Source of the DNA: Lactobacillus kimbladii
GTDB lineage: Bacteria > Bacillota > Bacilli > Lactobacillales > Lactobacillaceae
DNA length: 64,000 bases
Assembly: GCF_000970755.1 (NCBI RefSeq)
Contig: NZ_KQ034007.1
Span: 1,222,037-1,286,036 of the forward strand
Reading direction: 5' to 3'
The translations under genes were made by a program, and so were the position numbers. Under the pieces are notes generated by a model. The model was not told the DNA's origin and did no database searches. It saw only the letters and a program-made list of their open reading frames with translations. This document shows positions 57,704 through 64,000 of the stretch, piece by piece (positions within the stretch are counted from its first letter, which is position 1; every line of letters begins with the position of its first letter).

Positions 57704-58363
57704 TTATTTTACCCCAAAATCAGCATGCAAAGCATAAATTGGATTGCCCTGAGCTGCAAATTTGTGTTCATATTCAGTTTCAATATTGGCAGCTACAATT
57801 TCATCTTTTTCATTATGAAGATCAACTGACACAAAATCAAAATGCATCCCAAAATTATTCATGCTATGCACAGAATAGGCAAAAAGACCTGCATTATCAG
57901 TTTTAAACTCTATTTGACCATTTTCCTGCAAGACGGTTTGATATTTTTGTAAAAAAGACTTATAAGTTAACCGCCTTTTCTCATGCCTAGTTTTAGGCCA
58001 AGGATCACTAAAGTTCAAATAAATTTTACTTGCACTGTGACTATCAAAAAAAGAAGCGATATTTGCAGCATCCGCACATAAAATTTGTAAATTAGACAAA
58101 TCTTTTGCTAATTTCGTCCGTAAAATCATGCCAGCTGCTGTCATTTGCAATTCCAGAGCAACAAAATTCTTTTCAGGATGCTCTTCTGCCATTGTGGTAA
58201 TAAACTTTCCTTTGCCGGGCCCTACTTCTATCTCTAATGGTTTTGAAATATCAGCAAACCGTTTTGACCAATTAATTTTTTGACTTGGATCTGGTCGATC
58301 AATCACACTTTCCGGATGATCTTGTACCAGCTTTACAGCCCACGGCTTGTTACGTAATCTCAT
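57704..58363 (-). CDS. trmB: tRNA (guanine-N7)-methyltransferase
   Basis: Methylates G46 of tRNA with S-adenosylmethionine. It is 219 residues with the SAM loop EVGPGKGKFI near residue 46, NFSDPWPKTRHEKRRL near residue 117 and a C-terminal YEHKFAAQGNPIYAL. It lies 8 nt downstream of ecsB, within one run. Confidence 0.95.
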   Translation of the reverse strand: MRLRNKPWAVKLVQDHPESVIDRPDPSQKINWSKRFADISKPLEIEVGPGKGKFITTMAEEHPEKNFVALELQMTAAGMILRTKLAKDLSNLQILCADAANIASFFDSHSASKIYLNFSDPWPKTRHEKRRLTYKSFLQKYQTVLQENGQIEFKTDNAGLFAYSVHSMNNFGMHFDFVSVDLHNEKDEIVAANIETEYEHKFAAQGNPIYALHADFGVK

Positions 58364-58371
58364 CTATTTTG

Positions 58372-59568
58372 CTACTTCCTTTTCTTTACTTTTGCAGGTA
58401 AGTATAACCTTAATACGCCCCAGCTGAAAACAACTAAACATCCCATTGCCACAAATAAGTGTAAATTAATCGGTAAAGTGATCAGCCAGGAAATACTGAT
58501 TATAAGCCATTGAGCTAATAATATTCCTGCTAATGCGGATACTAAATCTAATCCCCGATTGGTACGCTCAATTGGATAAACACGATACATGATATTGTTA
58601 TCGAATTCATCAACCATTGGTATTAACTGGTAAATAGTTAAAAAGACTACTAAGCATGATAAACATAATGCCCAAACCCAATTTTGTACCAGCCAGGAAA
58701 TTAAAACTGCAAAAGCAGTCATCCGCACTATTAAATTGATATTTTCGGGGTTTCTAAGCTCTGAACGGCGATACAAAAATTTATGCGGATTTTCTGACGC
58801 TAAATTTTTAGGCAATAAAAAATCCAAATATTTCCGTCTTTTAATGTTGGTCTGTCTTTCTTTAACGTCTGTGAACATACTAAAAGCGTTGTAAACAACA
58901 TTTTTGCGCTTTTCTTCTTGCCCCACCGCATATTGCCAGTCAAAAAGAGCTGCATGCAGCGGATTCAAAACTAAAATAAAAACAGCAGCAGCTAGCAAAA
59001 TTGCGATTATGATCATGCTCTGTGGTTTAAACATTCCCCAACCCAACAAAAGCAGGAAAAGGATATTTAAAATTAAGATGGAAATTTTACGGTTAAAGTA
59101 TAAATTATATTCCATAACTTTAAGCTGCAGCACCTTGGCTAAAAAAACAGCAAAAACAGCGAAAATATAATCTAACAGTCCAATCTTTGCCTTGATCGTG
59201 GCAAAAGGAAATATAATCCCCGCCATTAAAACCAAGCAAATTGTAGGTACAATCAAGCTGTAAATTAACATTGGTTGCAAATATGATGCTAAGTTTTCAT
59301 CTTCGGGCAGTAAAAATTGTAAATCAGCTGGTTTTAGCAAAGTTACCAGTTTGCCTATTAAAAGTGGCAGCCATAGCAAAATCCCAACTAGTGGACGGTA
59401 GTACCACAGACTTTCAGGCATGCTTTTCATTGCCTGTGCGTACCAGAACATGAGCGCTCCAAAAAGAAAAATCAGAGCCAAGATGAAGAAATCATTAAAA
59501 ACCAAAACTAGATATTTTAAAGATTGGCTTAAATTTTCCTGCAGCCTTCTTTTAGCCAAATCACGCAT
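58372..59568 (-). CDS. ecsB: ABC transporter permease EcsB
   Basis: 398 residues with about eight to nine hydrophobic segments in pairs and a cytoplasmic central loop (EKRKNVVYNAFSMFTDVKERQTNIKRR). Matches the EcsB family, which in Bacillus affects secretion, competence and intramembrane proteolysis through RasP. It overlaps ecsA by 8 nt. Confidence 0.92.
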   Translation of the reverse strand: MRDLAKRRLQENLSQSLKYLVLVFNDFFILALIFLFGALMFWYAQAMKSMPESLWYYRPLVGILLWLPLLIGKLVTLLKPADLQFLLPEDENLASYLQPMLIYSLIVPTICLVLMAGIIFPFATIKAKIGLLDYIFAVFAVFLAKVLQLKVMEYNLYFNRKISILILNILFLLLLGWGMFKPQSMIIIAILLAAAVFILVLNPLHAALFDWQYAVGQEEKRKNVVYNAFSMFTDVKERQTNIKRRKYLDFLLPKNLASENPHKFLYRRSELRNPENINLIVRMTAFAVLISWLVQNWVWALCLSCLVVFLTIYQLIPMVDEFDNNIMYRVYPIERTNRGLDLVSALAGILLAQWLIISISWLITLPINLHLFVAMGCLVVFSWGVLRLYLPAKVKKRK

Positions 59569-60301
59569 TTTGTTGCTCCTGACTTAAAATCTGGTAAATT
59601 TGGTCAAATGAATCTGTTTCCTTTAAAGCATAGTGCATGCGAATTTCAGCCAAAGTGCCAGCAGCTGCAATTTTGCCATTGTTTAAGACCGCGTAGCGTG
59701 AAACTGCTTGGACACTGTTAGCTAAAATATGTGTTGACATTAACACCATTTTGCCTTGATCAGCAGCGCTTTTGATCAATTGAACTAAATTGGCTACTGC
59801 TAAAGGATCTAGTCCAGTGAACGGCTCGTCTATTACAAGGAGTTCTGTATTTGCCAAAAAGGCACACACAATCATGACTTTTTGTTTCATACCCTTTGAA
59901 AAATGAATCGGCAACCAATCCAGTTTATCATCCAGCCTAAACATCTGCAGCAACTCATGAGCTTTTGCCCAAGCCTGCTTTTCATCTAACTGATAGCTGA
60001 GAATAGTTAATTGCAGATGTTCCTTCAAAGTCAGTTCTGAATACAAAACCGGTGTTTCGGGAATATATGCGACTTGTCTTTTAAATTTAGTAGGTTGAGC
60101 AGCTAAATCAATGCCATTGAGAGTAATTTTCCCTTTTTGTGGTCGTAATAACCCCAAGATATGTTTAATTGTTGTCGATTTGCCAGCACCATTTAGCCCA
60201 ATAACTCCTAAAACTTCCCCTGGTTTAATTTCCAAGTTAATATCTTTAATGACTGGCACACCAATGTATCCACCAGTCAAATGTTCAATTTTTAAAGTCA
60301 T
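59561..60301 (-). CDS. ecsA: ABC transporter ATPase EcsA
   Basis: 246 residues from ATG 60301 (MTLKIEHL), preceded by AGGA; a longer in-frame start adds 11 poor-fitting residues. Walker A GLNGAGKST, Q loop YIPETPVLYSE, signature HFSKGMKQKVMIVCA and Walker B LLVIDEPFTGLDP are clear. It pairs with EcsB and is divergent from hit. Confidence 0.93.
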   Translation of the reverse strand: MTLKIEHLTGGYIGVPVIKDINLEIKPGEVLGVIGLNGAGKSTTIKHILGLLRPQKGKITLNGIDLAAQPTKFKRQVAYIPETPVLYSELTLKEHLQLTILSYQLDEKQAWAKAHELLQMFRLDDKLDWLPIHFSKGMKQKVMIVCAFLANTELLVIDEPFTGLDPLAVANLVQLIKSAADQGKMVLMSTHILANSVQAVSRYAVLNNGKIAAAGTLAEIRMHYALKETDSFDQIYQILSQEQQNA

Positions 60302-60391
60302 AATTCCTATCTTTCTTTTAATGAATTTACTCATTTAATATGATAGCATGATATTAAAAGAAACTAAATTTTGAAATGAAGAGGTTTTAAA

Positions 60392-60823
60392 ATGGAAGAA
60401 TTAGATAAAGATTGCTTATTTTGTAAAATTATCACAGGTGAAGCCAACAGCTACACAGTTTTCGAGAATGATGACGTCAAAGCCTTCTTAGACTTATCTC
60501 AAGTTAATCCCGGTCATACTCTGATGGTTCCTAAAAAACACATCACTAACTTTTTTGATTATACGCCTGAAGATGCTCAAAGATACTTGCAGTATATTCC
60601 AACAATTGCCAATGCAATTAAAAAGTTTGACCCAAGAATTACTGGTATGAACATTAGTAGCAATAATGGCGCTAGTGCTAGCCAAGTAGTAATGCATTCA
60701 CACATTCACTTTATACCACGCTTTGAAGGAGACGGTTTAAAGATTGCAACGCGCAATAATGCTGAAAAATATACTGAGGAAGATTACCAAAAAGTTGCAG
60801 CTGCAATTAGAGCCGAGTTCTAA
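60392..60823 (+). CDS. hit: HIT-family protein Hit
   Basis: 143 residues of the histidine-triad family: C-x-x-C start CLFCKI, then VNPGHTLMVPKKH and the triad HSHIHFIPRF near residue 109. Members hydrolyse or transfer nucleotide monophosphates. The divergent hit/ecsA arrangement is the same as in Bacillus. Confidence 0.94.
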   Translation: MEELDKDCLFCKIITGEANSYTVFENDDVKAFLDLSQVNPGHTLMVPKKHITNFFDYTPEDAQRYLQYIPTIANAIKKFDPRITGMNISSNNGASASQVVMHSHIHFIPRFEGDGLKIATRNNAEKYTEEDYQKVAAAIRAEF

Positions 60824-60829
60824 GGTGAC

Positions 60830-61174
60830 ATGATGAAACATTTTAGTTTAGGTTTAGCAGTGGGAGCGGGTTTTGGCGTTGTTCTTTCACTATTTAAAGA
60901 CCAAAATGGTAATCGTTTATTCCCATCGGTGCAAAAACAAATTAATTCAGTCAAAGAAGACATTAATGATCTTGCCATATCTAACAAAAAATTAAAGACT
61001 GCCAAGCAGGAGTTAAAAGAGTCTTTGCCAGAAGCAAAAAGAGCTATTTCTGAATTACAAAATGAGGTGGAATATTATCAAATAGGCATTAATCGAGTTA
61101 TTGCCAGACTAAAAGGCAAAGCTTCAGCAATTAATCGTAATATTGAAAATGAAGCTGATAATTCTAAAAATTAG
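60830..61174 (+). CDS. yhaH: YtxH-like membrane-associated protein (YhaH)
   Basis: 114 residues: a glycine-rich N-terminal membrane segment (LGLAVGAGFGVVLSLF) and a helical, coiled-coil-prone, lysine/glutamate-rich remainder. Length and place between hit and prsA match Bacillus yhaH. Starts 6 nt after hit and is probably co-transcribed. Biochemical role unknown. Confidence 0.8.
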   Translation: MMKHFSLGLAVGAGFGVVLSLFKDQNGNRLFPSVQKQINSVKEDINDLAISNKKLKTAKQELKESLPEAKRAISELQNEVEYYQIGINRVIARLKGKASAINRNIENEADNSKN

Positions 61175-61179
61175 TAAAG

Positions 61180-61232
61180 AAACTGGCAATTTTAGCAAAA
61201 AACTTAAAAATAAAAACTAGAATTGCCAGTTT
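61180..61232 (+). promoter_or_regulatory. Inverted repeat in the yhaH-prsA gap
   Basis: AAACTGGCAATTTTAG (61180-61195) and CTAGAATTGCCAGTTT (61217-61232) pair over 16 bp with one G-U. Only three T's follow, so it is a weak terminator at best; it may be a 5' structure or operator for prsA, which starts 55 nt later. Confidence 0.5.
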
Positions 61233-61287
61233 ATGTTATATTAGTTGTCGGTGACTTAATTTATTAAGGATGTGGAGAATTTATTTT

Positions 61288-62187
61288 ATGAAAAAATATA
61301 TCAGAAAAGCAGCAGCTGTGATTGCCGTAGCAAGTATGGCCTTATCAACAGCGGCCTGTTCCAATGGCGGTAAAACCGTTGCTTCTTATAAAGGCGGCAA
61401 GATTACTCAGCAAGAATACTATGACGAAATGAAAAAGTCTCAGTCTGGTAAAACCGCCCTGGCAAACATGATTATCAATCGTGTTCTAGAGCAACAATAT
61501 GGCAACAAGGTTTCAAAGAAGCAAGTTGATAAACAATACAATAATTACAAAAAGCAATACGGTAGTCAATTTGATGCCGTTTTGCAACAAAATGGCATGA
61601 CTGCTTCAAGTTTCAAGCAAAACTTGAAAACAAACCTGCTTACTGAAGCTGCTTTAAAGGACATTAAGAAGATCTCAAAGAGTCAAGAAGATAAAGTTTG
61701 GAAAGATTATCAACCAAAGGTTAAAGTACAACATATTTTAGTTTCCAAAAAATCTAAAGCAGAAGAAATTACTAATGAGCTAAAAAATGGTAAAAGTTTT
61801 AAGAGTTTAGTGAAAAAGTATTCTTTAGATACAGGAACTAAAAACAATGAAGGAAAGTTGCCTGCTTTTGATTCTACTGATTCCAGTTTAGATCCTGCGT
61901 TTAAGAAAGCCGCTTTTAAATTAAAGACTGGCGAAATAACAAAGAGCCCAGTTAAATCTCAATCAGGTTATCACGTAATCAAAATGATTAAGCACCCTGC
62001 TAAAGGAACTTTTGCTTCACACAAAAAAGAGATTGATGACCAGATCTATCAGACGATGTCACAAGACCAACAAACTATGCATGATGTTCTAGCCAAAGTT
62101 ATTAAAAAGGCTGGAGTTGACATAAAAGATAAAGATCTAAAAGATGTCTTAGCTTCTTATGTTTCTACATCTACTGATAAAAAATAA
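61288..62187 (+). CDS. prsA: Foldase lipoprotein PrsA (parvulin-type peptidyl-prolyl isomerase)
   Basis: 299 residues from ATG 61288. A signal peptide ends at lipobox STAAC (about Cys23). An N-terminal chaperone-like region is followed by a parvulin domain (KVQHILVSKKSKAEEI ... LPAFDSTDSSLDPAFKKAAF ... SQSGYHVIKMI) and a lysine-rich tail. It helps exported proteins fold on the outer face of the membrane. Confidence 0.94.
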   Translation: MKKYIRKAAAVIAVASMALSTAACSNGGKTVASYKGGKITQQEYYDEMKKSQSGKTALANMIINRVLEQQYGNKVSKKQVDKQYNNYKKQYGSQFDAVLQQNGMTASSFKQNLKTNLLTEAALKDIKKISKSQEDKVWKDYQPKVKVQHILVSKKSKAEEITNELKNGKSFKSLVKKYSLDTGTKNNEGKLPAFDSTDSSLDPAFKKAAFKLKTGEITKSPVKSQSGYHVIKMIKHPAKGTFASHKKEIDDQIYQTMSQDQQTMHDVLAKVIKKAGVDIKDKDLKDVLASYVSTSTDKK

Positions 62188-62204
62188 TTATATTAAAGTA
62201 TATT

Positions 62205-62238
62205 AAAAGAGTTCAAGCATGCTTGAACTCTTTTTTTA
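62205..62238. terminator. Bidirectional terminator between prsA and yhaM
   Basis: Perfect palindromic stem AAGAGTTCAAGC / GCTTGAACTCTT with T's on the plus-strand side and A's on the other. Confidence 0.85.
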
Positions 62239-63213
62239 CTCTAATTTATGAGCCTTTCCTAGTGATTCATCTGTTTTGGGTCTATAAAATTTACGGCCGC
62301 CTTGACTCATTATATTATCGGTAAAGTTACCAGGACGAGTGTGCTGTAAGGCATTGGTGATAGCATAAACAGATGCGTCCAAATCATCTATGCGGTGCAA
62401 TAACTCGGCTTCAAGTAAAGCAGGTAACTTAGGTGAGCCATATTCAAATTTACCATGATGAGATAAAACCATATGCCGTAGGAGCAACAAGTCCTCAGAT
62501 TCTAAATCAATTTTAAGCTGTTGAGCCGCGAGCATAATTTGTTCATCAATTAAAACCAAATGTCCAATCAGGTTACCTTCAGTTGTATATTGAGTCGCAG
62601 CCGGACCGGTTAATTCGAGTACTTTGCCCATATCATGGAGAATACAGCCGGCATATAACAAAGAACGGTTAATTTGCGAATAATTATCAGCTAAACCTTT
62701 TGCATCACGCAGCATCGATACAGTATGGTAGGCTAATCCACCACGCACTGCATGGTGGTTACTCTTACCAGCAGGAAATTCAAAAAAACGTTTATCCCAT
62801 TTTTTTAATAAGAATCGTACGATCCTGTTCCAAGTAGGATTCAGTATCTCAAAGACATATTGGTTTATTTCTTCTTTCATATCAGCTATTTTTTCAGGAG
62901 CTGATTTGATAAATTGCCTAAGATCATACCCTTCTTCGGGGCCCACAACACGCAAACTATAAATCTTTATTTGTGGTTGTCCCTGATATTCTTCGCGCTT
63001 GCCATCAAGCTCAACAATAGTCCCTGCATTAAATGTTGCAGCATCTTGATCATTTGCATCCCAAAAATTGCCGCGAATTTCACCAGATGAGTCACTAAAT
63101 GACATTGCTAAATATAGTTTGCCTTTTTTTGTATGTCTTAATTGAGAATTATTAATTAGCACAACCAACTCTAGTTCTTCGCCATCATTATAATCCAGCA
63201 AACGTTTATACAT
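62236..63213 (-). CDS. yhaM: 3'-5' exoribonuclease YhaM
   Basis: 325 residues: N-terminal OB fold (RHTKKGKLYLAMSFSDSSGE) and a metal-dependent HD domain (GGLAYHTVSMLRDA near residue 160, CILHDMGKV near residue 191, HMVLSHHGKFEYG near residue 246). YhaM trims RNA and DNA 3' ends. The start overlaps the yhaN stop by 8 nt; with prsA it keeps the Bacillus order. Confidence 0.93.
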   Translation of the reverse strand: MYKRLLDYNDGEELELVVLINNSQLRHTKKGKLYLAMSFSDSSGEIRGNFWDANDQDAATFNAGTIVELDGKREEYQGQPQIKIYSLRVVGPEEGYDLRQFIKSAPEKIADMKEEINQYVFEILNPTWNRIVRFLLKKWDKRFFEFPAGKSNHHAVRGGLAYHTVSMLRDAKGLADNYSQINRSLLYAGCILHDMGKVLELTGPAATQYTTEGNLIGHLVLIDEQIMLAAQQLKIDLESEDLLLLRHMVLSHHGKFEYGSPKLPALLEAELLHRIDDLDASVYAITNALQHTRPGNFTDNIMSQGGRKFYRPKTDESLGKAHKLE

Positions 63214-64000
63214 TTTTAGTTCCTCTCTTAAAAGTTAGCGGTTGTATTCGCAATTTATCAACAAGACTTGTTTGCGCAGTAAAAATTAATACCTGATTGT
63301 TTCTAGCAATTGCTTGAAGCAGCTTTTCAATTTCATCAACTCTGTGATCATCAAAATTAACAAAAGAGTCGTCTATTAAAATAGGTAAATTTATTTCATC
63401 TCGTATTTGTTGAATAAAAGCCAGTTTTAACGCAAAGTATAATTGTTCAGAAGTTCCTCGTGAAAGATATTGCACTTCTATTTTTTTACCATCAAAACGA
63501 GTAACCGTTATTTTTTTATCAATTTCAATATTATTATACCGGTTATCCGTTAATAGTCGCAAATATTCTTTAGCAGTAACCAGCATTTTGGGAAAGCGTT
63601 CATTCGAAGCTAAATCAAGAGCACGACTAATCCATTTGGCGGTAAATAGGTCAGCCAAATATTCAACGCTCAAATTTTTCAATCTTGCCTTTAAGTTAGC
63701 CAGCTTTTGCTTTTCCACGAAAACAGCTGTTGAGTTTGCCAAGTTTTCCATTTTGACTTTTATTTCAGCTGCTTTTCCTTGTAAGTGATTAATATTTTCA
63801 TGAACTGCAGAAATTTTTGACCTTAAATTTGCAAGTTCAGTTTGATTTTCCGTTTTATTTTTAGCATAACTTTTTAATTCACTCAAATCATTTTGCAAAT
63901 TTGTCTTAAGAGCATCGATCTGGTTTTGTATTTCATCCTGCTTTAGCTTTTGTTTTTGTATTTGCTCATATTCAGCTAAACTAGTAACTTGAGCCTTTGC
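63206..64000 (-). CDS. yhaN: YhaN-like SbcC/AAA ATPase, C-terminal part (continues past the window)
   Basis: The frame is open to base 64000, so the N-terminus lies outside; 264 codons are visible. Coiled-coil heptads (residues in about 63700-64000) lead into the C-terminal ATPase half: signature LSRGTSEQLYFALKLAFI and Walker B LPILIDDSFVNFDD, as in SMC/Rad50-like proteins. YhaN works with the nuclease YhaO in Bacillus; yhaO would be expected beyond the edge. Confidence 0.85.
   Translation of the reverse strand, partial: AKAQVTSLAEYEQIQKQKLKQDEIQNQIDALKTNLQNDLSELKSYAKNKTENQTELANLRSKISAVHENINHLQGKAAEIKVKMENLANSTAVFVEKQKLANLKARLKNLSVEYLADLFTAKWISRALDLASNERFPKMLVTAKEYLRLLTDNRYNNIEIDKKITVTRFDGKKIEVQYLSRGTSEQLYFALKLAFIQQIRDEINLPILIDDSFVNFDDHRVDEIEKLLQAIARNNQVLIFTAQTSLVDKLRIQPLTFKRGTKNV

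Noticed and set aside
57517-57906. 129-codon plus-strand frame over the thioredoxin and trmB genes
   Set aside because: Antisense to two well-supported genes, with no ribosome site.

Overview
The window is a stretch of chromosome from a low-GC, Gram-positive lactic acid bacterium, most probably Lactobacillus in the narrow sense (the L. delbrueckii / L. acidophilus branch). Signs of this are an X-prolyl dipeptidyl aminopeptidase (PepX), Firmicute-type DnaB/DnaI helicase loading proteins, T-box and PyrR leader RNAs, CcpA-type cre sites, a GlnR box, and gene blocks shared with Bacillus (yqeG-yqeH-nadD-yqeK-rsfS-ylbM; rpmG-yqgN-yqgP-yqgQ; hit-ecsAB-yhaH-prsA-yhaM-yhaN). The species cannot be fixed from the sequence alone. 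I saw no tRNA or rRNA gene, insertion sequence, prophage, CRISPR array or defence island.

Layout: 0-1.9 kb, the 3' three quarters of pepX. 1.9-11.9 kb, pyrimidine synthesis: a minus-strand operon pyrR-pyrB-pyrC-carA-carB with translationally overlapping genes and two PyrR attenuators; pyrD beside it; and a divergent pyrF-pyrE pair with its own atypical attenuator. Together these cover every step from bicarbonate and glutamine to UMP. 11.9-13.1 kb, an MFS transporter. 13.1-14.25 kb, an AT-rich 1.1-kb stretch with promoter, cre and terminator signals but no convincing gene. 14.25-17.9 kb, glnA behind a GlnR box, a PLP enzyme and miaA. 18-24 kb, a rhodanese-like protein, yqgQ, a rhomboid protease, 5-formyl-THF cyclo-ligase, rpmG, an elongation-type PBP, an N-acetylglucosamine-kinase-like protein and greA. 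24-30.5 kb, T-box-controlled pheST, an HxlR regulator, an rRNA methyltransferase, acylphosphatase and YidC2. 30.6-38 kb, an ArlRS-like two-component system and the yqeG-to-yceD block. 38-39.4 kb, infC-rpmI-rplT with an L20-type leader and a consensus promoter. 39.4-42.3 kb, a polar amino-acid ABC importer. 42.5-51.6 kb, T-box-controlled thrS and the DNA block polA-mutM-coaE-nrdR-dnaB-dnaI. 51.8-55.1 kb, a catabolite-controlled sugar operon (isomerase, PTS EIIBC, DeoR regulator), the only clearly accessory locus. 55.2-64 kb, murC, ytpR, a thioredoxin-like protein, trmB, ecsAB, hit, yhaH, prsA, yhaM and the 3' end of yhaN.

Most genes are housekeeping. The points most worth a second look are the sugar operon with an L-rhamnose-isomerase-like enzyme behind a perfect cre and about six 10-bp phased repeats; the gene-less expression cassette at 13.3-13.8 kb; the unusual attenuator in front of pyrFE; glnA behind a perfect GlnR box without an adjacent glnR; and the AUU start of infC. 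I found no evidence for a wholly new multi-gene system.
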